Positions 37,441-48,770 of a stretch of DNA of 64,000 nt are shown here, piece after piece. The stretch lies in NCBI GenBank assembly GCA_018806985.1, contig JADANN010000407.1, positions 44,911-108,910 on the forward strand, read 5' to 3'. The notes under the pieces are model-generated. The model was given only the letters and a program-made list of their open reading frames with translations. It was not told where the DNA came from and ran no database searches. Numbering within the stretch: position 1 is the stretch's first letter; each line of letters starts with the position of its first letter. The DNA is from Angiostrongylus vasorum (taxonomy: Eukaryota; Nematoda; Chromadorea; Rhabditida; Metastrongylidae). A program made the translations under genes and the position numbers.

Positions 37441-37705
37441 TTTGTTCACTGCCCCATGTTTTTTTATGGCAGTACTATGTGATATGTGAATACTATGACC
37501 GCTAATAGCACCGCTAGAGTAAAAAAAACTAACTGACAAAAAGGCAAAGCACGGGCCACGGTGGTGCAGTTGGTAACACTTTAGCCCTTGGAAAGGGTAG
37601 TCGTGGATTCGAATCTGAGTTTGGGCCTACACTTTGCAAATACCTCAGCATCGCTGCGGCTGTATTTTACATAACACCTACCATGAAAAAAATATTGGAC
37701 CGTAA
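37441..37705 (+). repeat. S2 SINE, right arm of an inverted pair
   Basis: GGTGGTGCAGTTGGTAACAC and GGATTCGAATCTGAG retain tRNA-like A and B boxes, followed by GCAAATACCTCAGCATCG and a CCATGAAAAAAAT tail. Confidence 0.65.
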
Positions 37706-39552
37706 AAAACGTTATACCTGGTTGTTATTTGGTGAAATACAGTTTAAAACGGGCAAACACGTACTTGTCATGCAAGTTTGTCAATGTGGTCATCTTCTCT
37801 TTGCAATCTTTGTAATACAGATAACCGTAGGTGTTTCATAAAGCTTCGTGAATGTAAACTGCTTATAGGGACAGCTTCCTTAAATGTTGCAACCTGCATG
37901 TGAAATGTGATCAATAAATACAAAGTACGTCATAGAATTGAAGACAAAATCGAAGTGTAATCGCATTTGCGCAAAACTCTTGAACGAAAGTTTCTGAATG
38001 TAGTGTTTTATAGGGAAGATGGCACGAACAATAAATTTCACCAAGTCGTACCGTATCGCCAAATTTATTTTTCTTATTATATCAATCAAATTCACATAAT
38101 GTCGGGATCCCCGAACTTTTTCATTTAGTTCGTTGTCTAGTGTCCCCCTATCCACAAAGGGCATCGGATTGGATTTTTATATTGGGTCCGCTTCAACTTG
38201 AAGATCTTGTCGTCTTCATTGATGTCACTGAAGAGTCGAACCAGCAAGCCCGTTTCTACTCTCTAACATCTCTAGTTACTGATATCATGCGGAAATGACG
38301 GTTCCTAATTTGTGCAGCAAGCAGGAACAGTGATCACTTTGTAGCAGCGTTATCGACTTCATTCAGGCTCGTGGAATCACAAAACGAACCTCAGTGGGCG
38401 TCTGTGATGCTGTGGTTGAGTTGCGGACCAGGTTGTTCCTCGCTTGGTGGCCTGTTTATGGAGAATGGCCCATTTCGCCCTAGTTCTGATGGATAGTTTC
38501 TTGTTGAAAACGTGCACTCATGGAATAAAGTAATTTACTTGAGCCCAACCCAATGGCTACTATGGTTCTACGTTGTGTTTTTTCTCACATTTCTACACAA
38601 AAAATTCAGATTTTGAACGTACTGTACCTCGAATCACCACGTGCTATTGGATACTCTTACAGAGATTCAGCATTCTATGGACGAGATAACTACTTCAATG
38701 ACGATAAGGTTATTTACTGAGTTATTTATAATACATTTCCAAACATCCTGCGCATAGACTGGAGTTGGATATTGATAGAACAACTAGGTTTAAAAGACTA
38801 TGGTATATAAAAAGTTGATAGTGAATTTTACACGTTTTGCAATCGTTCGTCTCAAATGTGTTCTACCGCCTTACCGTGAGTAAACAGTGCTTACGTTCGT
38901 GTGTTTACGACACCTACAAGAGGACCACCTTCATAGTACATTGCAGTTTGACACCCAGGAAAAACTACTGACAAAAAATGGTACTAAAAACGCTGGGACT
39001 TTAATACAAACTCTTGGAACTCAAATTTGCAGTCTGACAAAGCGAGCTCATTTCAAGTTTTCATCGCAAATTGTGCCATAGCAAAGTGAATAGAAGGCAA
39101 CACACAATCAACAATGTTGTTTTTTTCGGAAATAAACGATAATTTTTTGAAAACCAAAGAAGTCAATGGATTGAGGGCATCAAAGAATTATAGCGTAGGC
39201 ATGCTTCATCTTTTTAGATCTATGCGTTTTAGTGTTTACTTACATCTCACTGTGGTCAACCACATAATGACGCTACTCTTAGCACTTGGAAGTATTTTGC
39301 AACTTACGTTGAGTGTATTTCGGTATTTCTCTCATTCCGACACTGCATGTGATAAACATGTGCGATAACAACAAAAGGAGGTGAAAAAACAATGAGTTAT
39401 GGCGTCAAAATTAAATTATTTATATATCGCATGTAATGAGTGATACCAATTTCCCGATAGCTCCCAACAATTAGAGGGCTGGAAAATTGGAAACTTGGCA
39501 ATATGGTTGGAGAGATTTTTTTTCTACCTCTATGTGAGCATACTTACTTATC

Positions 39553-39625
39553 TGGGTGCTTGGATGCTTGGAAGGCCCATCTTCACTTGTTGTGGAGGTC
39601 CCAGCATAATTTACCATCGTTTGTC
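39553..39625 (+). repeat. R390 repeat, 5' fragment
   Basis: Only the first ~70 bases (CTTGGATGCTTGGAAGGCCC, CCCAGCATAATTTACC) are recognisable. Confidence 0.5.
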
Positions 39626-39739
39626 TCCGGAGCAATCGTCGCACGTACCGGCTGTCTGCTTCGAAAATGGTGACGTCGGCAAGGTCCATTCCATAACCCT
39701 GAAAAAAAAGATGCTATCTGCGAGTGTAAATGGCCGAAG

Positions 39740-41440
39740 ATAGCCAAGAACACGTTCGCCCGCATTTTAGATGGTCTTCCAAAAAAGAGCGTTGCATTGT
39801 CTTGGAGTTTGTTCTACTGTTCTTTTCGTCTATATGTCATCTGTTCTTCTTATTATGTAACCAGCCCATTTGTGTCTTGCTATTGATGTGTATTCTCTTG
39901 AATTTCGAGGATGGGGTAGGTTTCGAATATCTGAGCTGCACATTCCTGCTAGACGTTGTGACTCTGTGGATGGTACGCAAATTTCTTGAAGTGATTGAAG
40001 TATCAGTACATGTTTCTGCTGGTGTGGTGGTGAGCGCGCTACTCCCTTCATGTTCTTTTCTTGGTGAGCAGCTCCTCAGTGGTGATTGAGGTGCGGTCTG
40101 AAGTTCTTGTCTTAGAATCGGGTCCTTCTTTATATGCCAGGTGTATGAGGAGAGAATTTTATTGAAAATATTTTTGTCATTCGTGATTTATTCCTATTTT
40201 CTTTGAAGATGAGAGGAGTTTTCTTTCAATTTGTGGCTGAATCGACTCTTTGCAGGAAGAAGGTGGTGGTCAGATCCAGTACAGCATCCAGGTACCATTG
40301 AAATTTTAAAGAATCACCATTCCCCTGTTCATGAGAATGTGATCGATATCCACAAGAGTCATGTCCTTAGAGGTTTCGCACTTCCATCGGCGATTTTCTT
40401 TCTCCTCGAAAAAGTGAGTTTCCGTGGAAGGAAGATGATGCAGACTGAAGTCCTACAAGACGGTTTCCGTTCTTAATTCGTTCCCCCTCTTTTGAAATTA
40501 TCTGTCCTATAACTTCATCGATGCTGAGATATTTGCAAAACTCTGGACCGCAGGTGCCTATGGTGGGGAACGAACGCGCTACTGTCCCTTCCGGGGAGTA
40601 ACGCGTTCACCACCACACCATGTGTGGTCCTTCGTTTCGCCTGTCTCTCAGCTAGTTCTATCGATCTTTTTTCTTACGTTGCTACGTTACGGAACGCGTT
40701 ACTCCCCGGAAAGGACAGTAGCGCGTTCGTTCCCCACCATAGGCATCTGCGGTCCAGAGTTTTGCAAATATCTCACCTTCGTTGAAGTTATGTTTCGCAA
40801 TATACCCTGCCATCAAAAAGGAGTAGGCATTAAGTAAAAAGATTAAAATTATCTGCCCTATATTCATTTTCGTTGTCCGTTCCTAATGCGGCGTAAGCCT
40901 CCGACCACGTATTTCTAGAAGGACTGCCCATTATAGATTAATTTTTTCAAACTGCCTGCGGAACCCGTTCAGTTCGCTTTTATCAGCTCTATAAGTTGGT
41001 AATTAACAATTGAAAATTTTGACTTTCTTTTGGCGCACAAGTTGGAAACAAGGAGTGGCCAAGCGCGGTGGAAGGATTTCGTATCCGATGATATTAGATG
41101 GGGAATAGATGGGTGTACGACAAAGCCAACGCCCCCCTCCTTTCGTAATGAGAATTCCTACCTACGAATGAAAAAGGATTCCTTCATCTCATTGACGTAT
41201 GTCAGCCTTCCTTTTTACGAAGAGCGTGAAGGTGGGCGTCTGAAGAGACTGTTCTTGCTTCATAGATACACAACAAGAAACAGTCCCCAGGTCGCGTCGC
41301 GCTCGTTTTGTCCATTTTCAGTGACGTCCTCTGCAACCCACAATTTGATCACCTCTCACTGGTTGTTCCACCACCCGACTTCGTAGACGGAGGCGCTCAG
41401 CGTGCGGGGTACCGAGGGAGGAGATTTGCTGCTTCAGTCA
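39740..41440 (-). mobile_element. LINE-B copy 3, minus strand, interrupted by an inverted SINE pair
   Basis: Reading leftward: endonuclease remnants at 41,400-40,930 (GGVGFVVHPSIPHL, KVKIFNCQLPTYRADKSE), then the S2 inverted pair (about 40,512-40,845). Next is the end of the endonuclease at 40,480-40,260 (VDIDHILMNRG). After a large deletion the C-terminal region follows at 40,100-39,830 (TSRNLRTIHRVTTSSRNVQL, KWAGYIIRRTDD). It is degenerate throughout. Confidence 0.65.
40512..40845. repeat. S2 SINE inverted pair (fold-back unit) with 17-bp flanking duplication
   Basis: The left arm 40525-40607 (minus) and right arm 40693-40775 (plus) are both 83 bp, with two mismatches between them and an 85-bp spacer. 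The unit interrupts LINE-B copy 3. It is flanked by AAATTATCTGTCCTATA (40495-40511) and AAATTATCTGCCCTATA (40846-40862). Confidence 0.8.
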
Positions 41441-41782
41441 ATGCTCTTGAGAGACCTTCGCTGTCATCCTAGCCGAGGGCTTTCTTAAGTCGTAACTACC
41501 GCAGGTAGTCGCCCCCTGCCCCTCGCCCACCTTACTCCTACCCTCGTCCCCCCCCCCTTCTGGGTCCCAGGAAGATCTCACACCATGCGGCTAGGTTGAT
41601 GCTTGGTTGATGATGGAACGTAGAATTGGTTTATTCTTAAATGAGTTTCTGATCTAGACGCCACGTCCTTTCTCATATTGAAAGGTCCGCTGGCTAATTT
41701 ATCCCTTCCCCCTTTATATCGCTGTCCGACACCTAGAAACACCTCCCAGCCACGATGAGGAGGTAAACCGTTGAGAGGTAGG
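41440..41782 (+). repeat. R390 repeat, diverged, antisense upstream of LINE-B copy 3
   Basis: TCACACCATGCGGCTAGG, then CACCTAGAAACACCTCCCAG and GGAGGTAAACCGTTGAGAGG. LINE-B copy 3 starts leftward from its left edge, the same antisense arrangement as at 31.3-31.6 kb. Confidence 0.6.
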
Positions 41783-42210
41783 GATACATAGTGAAGAAGC
41801 AAGCAAAAGTGAACTGTGCTATATACGAAATCACAATGTAGAAGCTTAAGACAAAGAAGTAAAACCTCTTCTACTTGCTGCTAAGGATTTGAAGAAAGTC
41901 AGTGATGGAAAGCGGATAAAGGCATTGATATTTCACTGTTTTCTAGTGAGATATCATGATTTTGCTGTTGCAGCTTTCATTCACTTTTTCTATTTGATGT
42001 TTAAGGGCCAAATCGAAATGCAATCTACTCAACCAAAGACTTTCATAACCTCAGTAGACAAAACCTAATAGTTTTCATGTGCAATAACCGGCTTTTTTAA
42101 ACACTCGTTGTTTTTTTGTGTCTGTCGGGTCAAAAGAGAAATCAGCATTGGCTTTGATGCGATATCATTTGTGATCACAAGGCGCTACTCATTGCAGTTT
42201 ATTTGTGTAC

Positions 42211-42398
42211 CATCTCTCCGGGTTGGCAAACAGGTATCAGACTTGTATGAGAGGATAGCAGCATTGAATCGATACATCGCTAGGCCACTGCGAGTCATTG
42301 TAAAACTCCGATTGCATTCAATCACCTCCAAACGATGCCTAATGAAGTCGAATGCATGGCGCAACCGTTAGGAATTGATCAACGCTGAGAGTTTTGTT
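42211..42398 (+). repeat. S1 SINE, 5'-truncated
   Basis: It starts at CATCTCTCCGGGTTGGCAAA and runs through CGATACATCGCTAGGCCACT and AGTCATTGTAAAACTC to AACGCTGAGAGTTTTG. It lies in an S10 domain A intron. Confidence 0.65.
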
Positions 42399-43152
42399 TT
42401 TCATCCTTTATATAAAGAATATTAATTCTATGGAGGACGTTAAATTGCGACGCATGGCTTAAATTAGGAAATGTAGACTGTCAAATAAATGTTCCTGTGA
42501 ACCAGTTTGAGAGTGCAAGTAAAGGTTGTGGTGGTAAGATTTGATAACCGTTTCATTAGGGAAACATATTAAAGCATATTCATGAACATTCGCTGCGTAA
42601 ACGATAAGCTGCTTTGAAGAAATTTGCACTGCGATCTGCCATCTTGCCAAGTCGAAAAAACTGTCTTTAAATGTCGAAAACTTTATCGCTCAAGCAGACA
42701 CATTTTTTGGCATCTCCTTCATTTCCACTCCTCATAGAACATCCATGTCAGGAAGTGGATATGTGAGTTAAGAAAATGTGTGCCAAAAAGATATTTTTGA
42801 CATCATAGACCTCTGAAAAGGACAAAAAAAAGTAAAAACTTTAGGTTCAAATGCAGTTCGGCCATCTCGCCTTGCATTATCCCACGCATGCACAGCAAAT
42901 CGTGAATCTCCGGCTTTGTGCTAATGGGATTAATCAAGTGTGATGTTATATCTAAGGTCATGCAAAAAAAAACCATTGGAACTTAAATATTTTATCAGCA
43001 AAAGGAAAATTTGTAATTTAGACAGCACTGGACAATGTACTGGCGTTGAAGGAATTTTTTCCAGAGATTTCCTGAATACAAGAACAAAGATTTCTACATA
43101 AGTGGTCAGTTGCTATGAAATCCTTCCTTAGCTGAATAATTTGACCGGTGAA

Positions 43153-43307
43153 TTTTGACTTATTATTTACTGCCTAATCTTTTTAATGGCAGAGTATATT
43201 ACGAAATATAACTCCGGAGTTTTGCAAATATCTCAGCATCATTGAAGCTATATTTCGCAATACACCTTGCCATTAAAAAAGAGTAGGCAGTAAATAATAA
43301 GTCAAAA
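43153..43307. repeat. inverted repeat built from S2 tails
   Basis: Arms 43153-43210 and 43249-43307 (TTTTGACTTATTATTTACTG and its reverse complement at the far end) are about 90% complementary around a short S2 3' segment. This is the start of a composite S2 unit continuing to 43,555. Confidence 0.75.
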
Positions 43308-43555
43308 TTGTGATTTTAACTGTAGCCTCAGCTTAACTGGGTTCGTTGTCGATTTGGGCTCCCCAGATCAATCCCGCTGATGGGTGATTGCTGATGGCAG
43401 AGATCGATAGAACTAGCTGAGAGACAGGCTAAACGAAGGACCCGCATCGTGTGGTGGTGAACGCGTTACTCCCCGGAAAGCGTTCGTTCCCAACGCAGGC
43501 ACCTGCGGTCCGGAGTTTTGCAAATAACTCAGCATCATTGAAGTTAAACTGTTAT
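43308..43555 (+). repeat. S2 SINE following the inverted tail repeat
   Basis: TAGCCTCAGCTTAACTGGGT, GATGGGTGATTGCTGATGGC, GTGAACGCGTTACTCCCCGG, and an end at CTCAGCATCATTGAAGTTA. It lies in an S10 domain A intron. Confidence 0.7.
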
Positions 43556-45665
43556 AGACTTTTATTTATTTGATTACTAAGATCATTTTTTCTTCGGAAT
43601 TTTATGATTTTCGCGCTGGCCCGTTGTTGAACCGTCGGCTTTTGCAATTGTTTTTTGGTCCAGGACGACATCTTGGCTAAGTTCACTTTAAGTTACCCTG
43701 CATTGAAAAGTCGAACCAGTTTCCAACTTGAGTGACTCTGTCTGTGGGATGTGTCCTTTGTTGTATACCGAAAATCAAGAAAAATACATGCCTTTTGTCC
43801 TTCAGTAAATCAGGGAACTATTTATAGAGTAATAGGATAATAGCTAAGAATTCTTTTTTACAATGTTTATTTCAGGTGAGTCATATGGTGGAGTTTATGT
43901 TTCTACTCTTATAAAACTTCTCATTGAACTGATTCAGGTTAGAATGTATGGCCCTACTGTTGACCTTTATCTCAACAACTAATCAGTGAAACTCGATTCA
44001 TTGTAGAACGGCACATTGTCTTACATCAAACTCGTCCGAATTGCTGTTGGAAACGGAGAACTAAGTGTACAGCAACAGATAAATTCCGCCGTTGACCTGC
44101 TGTACTACCGAGGAATGCTCGGGAAGCAGTAAGTATAGTCGTTTCATCTGGTAACGTTGGATAGGGCTATCGGAAATGCGAACTGTCAAATGACTTCATG
44201 TCTTTAGGGCCGTCCAAGTTAATTTTGTTCATTCCACGGATATCTCTTTTACCTTCACTTTATTCCTGCTGCAGTAAGGTTGCTATTGATTAATATTGAT
44301 CGCTAAGGTTTTCTAGAATTCTTCTAGAGATATAGGTTGATAAAAAACCTGGTTGTCTTCTTGTGGTCTGTTTTTTCTTCGTTACATATAGTGCTTCCAG
44401 GAAGTTCGATTCATTAAAAAGTTGCTGCGTAGGCGACTTCAAACCACCGCTGACTTATTGTAATTTTTCGCAATTTGTTCTCATTGACGACGAAGGAAAT
44501 CTCAGTCCAAACAACCTCACACGCTATCTGAAAACAATTCAATGTGGCAGGATGATAGTCAGCATGGCAGTGGACTCAGTATGGGAAACGGCGTATGTTT
44601 AAATTCGTTTCTTTCACATTTTAGAAGTGTTTAATCCAGAATTTTTTCAAAGATTTTTTTTTAAAAATGGGACGCGCAAACCACAGTGGTTAGAGGTGCC
44701 CCACAACACACAGTTGGTCGAAAGTTCCACCTCGTTCCGTCTTTTATCTCAGGAAAAGTAAGCACTGCATATATCCTTAGTCGATAATTGATGTACATCT
44801 TGTCTTGAAGAATAAAGAACGTTGACGTAATACATCGGGTAATCATAATCTTCCGTAACTTCATAAACCGAAAACCATTGCTCTTGTTAAAAACAGGACA
44901 CTGATTGAAATCCAGTGAACTGAATAAGAAGACAGGGTATTCTTGGACTTCTTGGACACATGTGAAAGCTGAGGACGGAGCACGTGAGCCATACTAGTGT
45001 CTATTTAACTAATCTCACCATGGTATTTTTCCGGGGCGCTCTTAAAATCAACAGCAAGAGGAAGCCTTTCGAAATTATGAAGTACTACAGACTGACCTTG
45101 TTGGTAGGATGAAATCAGGCGCTATGTCCGGTTCTACTCATGATGCACTTTCCGAAATCGGTGTTAAAAGATTGACCTCATATTCATCAGTAGTTGCTGT
45201 TGAGACTTAGGATGCGAAGACTGCTAAAGTTAGCATTGGAGTCCATCTCCTTCTTGACATCAACGCATGACATGACATCATGACATTTCTGCATGGTTAC
45301 CTTTGCTATGCATCGGTTTAACTTCCTATCAGATATTGAGAAGGAGCAGCAGAGCTATGTTCCCGCAAAGGAGATGAAAAGCCTTGTAATTTCAGCACGA
45401 CATCAGATTTTTACTGTTCTTGTCGATAAAATAGCTCAAGTAATTCTCACCGCTCCACATTGTTATAAGCTTAGTCTTAGTTGGAGTTCCTGAATTCAAA
45501 TATGAGAATTCTTCTCAGCAATAGTGGATGCACCTGTGCTTTCCATAGTCTCCACCAATGAACACTTTCCATAGATGTGAGGAATTATGCAATTACCAAC
45601 TACAAATAATATATCTCTTAAAGTAATAAGATACAACATGTTTTCTCTTTTTACTCACAATAAAA

Positions 45666-45670
<5 letters not shown>

Positions 45671-45702
<32 letters not shown>
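45671..45702. repeat. (TA)n microsatellite
   Basis: An uninterrupted TA tract directly before an S1 SINE. Confidence 0.95.
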
Positions 45703-45705
<3 letters not shown>

Positions 45706-45726
45706 GCTGGTATATACATACATGCT

Positions 45727-46008
45727 AAGGGCGCGTGTGAATCAGTGGTGGGACGCACCCTGCAACACACACGTGGAATCGAACCTCGCACCTATGGCCC
45801 ACCAAGCCTTCCATCCCTCCGTGGTCGCAAATTGGTACCAGACTTGTCTGGGAGGATAGCAGCACTGGTTCGATACATCGGTAGGCCACCGCGAGTCATT
45901 GTAAAGGCCAGATATGCATTCAATCACCTCAATTCTTAATGAAGTAGAAAGCATGGCGCATCCCTCAGGCATTGATCAACGCCGAGAGGTTTATCCTTTA
46001 TCCTTTAA
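45727..46008 (+). repeat. S1 SINE with target duplication
   Basis: Full-length copy (AGGGCGCGTGTGAATCAGTG head, AATCGAACC B-box-like, TTTATCCTTTATCC tail). ATACATGCT flanks it at 45718-45726 and 46009-46017. It lies just upstream of S10 exon 46092-46158 and after a TA repeat. Confidence 0.8.
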
Positions 46009-46506
46009 ATACATGCTGCGGATAGAACTTCGTTTCTTACAGCAATTCGTCGTTGTACTCTTTTTGAATAAACACAATGTTTTGCTTCTAGAATTGATGT
46101 TTGTAACTCATATCAAGACCTCTACAACTTCACTGGATTAAGCTCTCATGGTTTAGAGGTATGCAGTTTTTCTCGGTTTACTTTCCTCTCTCAATTCAAC
46201 TCACTTCATAATTGTAGTCTTCGACGTCATTTTCATTAAAAGGCATCAGGAAAGCATTTTCAAATCTGTGCACAGTGCTGACAAAGCTCACAAACATCAG
46301 AGGTTGGGAAATTGATGCCAAGCTTCTTTGAAGGGATGTGAAACGTTCAAAACGTCGTTAAGCTCCTGAAAGTCATTACACAGGCTAAATATGCATGCGG
46401 TTAGTTCAATGATACTGGGTCGATTGCATAGTGTTTCCCTACGCGAATTGACACCACAGTTTTGTCTTTTTAACTTCCGTGCGTTGATGACATTAGTAAT
46501 GATATT

Positions 46507-46520
46507 AATAGTAGTACTGT
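46507..46520. repeat. target-site duplication, left copy, of the RTE-A insertion
   Basis: The 14-bp AATAGTAGTACTGT is repeated exactly at 48757-48770. Together the copies delimit the RTE-A insertion, and the length is typical of endonuclease-primed retrotransposition. Confidence 0.85.
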
Positions 46521-48756
46521 ATCACCTGTCACCTGTAGTCCCGTTGAACGTAGAGTGACTCGAGCGGGCGCCAGTAAGTCTTCCATTTTTCCCTGTCGTG
46601 TGCAAGAGTAGCCCAATGGGTTCTGCCCGCTTTAGGGACTCGTCGAGTATCATATCTTTTTTCTTGGCTCTTCGTGAACAACTCTGACCATCATGTCGGT
46701 GGTCTTCCTGCAGTACGTTTGACATCCTGAGGAATCCAGTTACTAACGGCTCTTGTCCATCGGTTGTCATTCATACGCATTACGTGTCCGGCCCACCTTC
46801 TCTTCCATTGTTTGGCGTACAGAACGGCATCTTTGATTTTTGATCGTCGACGCAGATCGGAGCTTCCGATCCCTTCCCTTACTTGCGTGGAACGGGATAC
46901 TCCTACCATTGCCCTTTCGACTGCGCATTCAATAACGCTAGGTGACATTTCATCCTGCTTACACAGCGACCAAGTTTCTGACGCATACGTCAGGGCAGGA
47001 AGTACCGCTGAGTCCAAAAGGTGGGCGCAGAGTCGGGTGTTCTTTGTTATCTTCACTACATCCTCGATGCTCTTGAAAGCACCCCCAAGCCGCTCGTTTC
47101 TTTCTGCTCAGCTCTGGAGCTAGGTCGTTCATCATATTGATTTCCCGACCTAGATAGATATAACTGGAGCATTCGGAGATATTTGTTCCGTTGAGCGTGA
47201 ATGGGACATGCGAAACCAATCCGTTCTTCATGAACATCGTTTTTTGTGAGATTTAGTTGAAGACCAATCTTTCCACAGGCTTTATCAAAGTCGGTAAGCA
47301 TTCGTTCCGCTTGGCTAATGTTTGGTGTTATAAGGACGATGTCATCAGGAAAGCGAAGATGGTGTAACTGCCGACCATCGATTTTCACTCCCATATTATC
47401 CCACTCCAATGTTCGAATGACGTTCTGGAGGGTGGCGGTAAATAATTTTGGCGAGATGGTATCGCTTGCCTAACTCCTCTTTTGACATCAATGATAATAT
47501 CGTCGTAGAATGGTGATACTTCGGTTGTGAAGTTTTTGTACAGCTCACGAAGAATCTTTATGTACTGAGTAGGGACTCTTTGACTATCCAGGGCTTCCAA
47601 GACTGTTTCTATCTCGACTGACCGTACTAAATCCTTCTCGAAACCCTGCTTGCTCACATGGCCCTTGGTCGCCATGATAAACTCAGACAGCCGCTCACCC
47701 TGTTCGTTCCATTCTAATCCGTGGGTCCCAATGTGACGTTCTTCACACGTTCTTCTTGGTCCAATCTTGGCGTTCAAATCTCCAATGATGACTTTGAAGA
47801 ATGTGTGGTCTTCTCTGTAGAACTTCTCCAAGTCCATATAGAGTGCTTCGACTTCTTCTTCGTCATAGTTTGATGTCGGCGCGTAAACGACGAAGATTGT
47901 CAAAGCCCGAATTGTCCCACATCTTTTTAATCGTAAACGTCCGATTCGGGTTGTAAGTTGTTCGAATGAATCGTGTTGACGAGAATGCCGACGTCGCCAC
48001 CTCCTCTACAGTCGCATGTTCCGAGGAATAGTTCTTCTCCGGTGTCATAGACGGAGTTGAAAGGCTGGCGTCTTCTCGTCTCGGCCAGGCCGATGACGTC
48101 GTACTTTATCCTTCTTGCTTGCATGAGCAAGTCTTCTATCGAGGACTCGGATGCAAGTGTAAGTGCATTGTAGGTACATATCGTCACCATAGTTCTTCGA
48201 AATCCAGGCAGCTTCCATTGGCCCTGAGATTTTAGCAGCCTCTCCGTACTCGTCCTACCCAACGCTGCGAAATTGGGGCTATTTCGGGTTCAGGGGAATG
48301 AGGCCCATTTTTTTCTTACTGTGTTTAGCATTTTGATACCCACGTATAGCTTGCTGGGCTCTGAACGTGGGGGGCTGGGTATACTCATGGGTAGCTTGCC
48401 AGGCTCTCCCAGAGTGGACATGGAGCTTATTTGCTGGAGGCGACTCCTAACCGCCTCCCGTATACTTCCCTGTCACTTGATTGCAGGCTTTTGGCCGAAT
48501 TGACTCCTAGAATACAATCTGCATAAACTAGAACGCACCCACACACGCGTGCATGAATACGCCCCGTAAATGCAGAAAGTATATGCCAAATCGGCGCAAC
48601 AGAAACAGGGACTCCATCCCCTGGATCCACCTGCCTCTCAGGGAAGCAAAGGTCGCTTTTCGTCCGCGATTAACCCCCCTATCCGCCACCTGGGGACGCG
48701 CCACGTAGCCTCGCGAGTAACCGGCTCTAGATCCCTCATATTAGGGAGATCCGTGG
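46521..48756 (-). mobile_element. RTE-A non-LTR retrotransposon, both ends present, internally deleted, inactive
   Basis: On the minus strand an apurinic endonuclease domain (TYNALTLASES, GLAETRRRQP, VYAPTSNYDEEE, IIGDLNAKIG) is followed directly by the reverse transcriptase region (ALDSQRVPTQYIKILRELY, VKRGVRQ, LRFPDDIVLI, FTLNGTNISECSSYIYLGRE) and the C-terminal block (RWAGHVMRMNDNRWTRAVS). The middle, from the endonuclease C-terminus to the RT N-terminus, is missing. There are several frameshifts, and the RT catalytic box reads FPDD instead of FADD. The 5' non-coding part reaches 48,756. The element is bounded by AATAGTAGTACTGT at 46507-46520 and 48757-48770. It lies in an S10 domain A intron, opposite to the gene. 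Confidence 0.9.
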
Positions 48757-48770
48757 AATAGTAGTACTGT
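48757..48770. repeat. target-site duplication, right copy, of the RTE-A insertion
   Basis: Exact match to 46507-46520, adjoining the 5' end of the minus-strand RTE-A element. Confidence 0.85.

Noticed and set aside
45727..45800. tRNA gene
   Set aside because: The A- and B-box-like motifs belong to the head of the S1 SINE, which recurs about twelve times with a non-tRNA body. No clean cloverleaf was seen.
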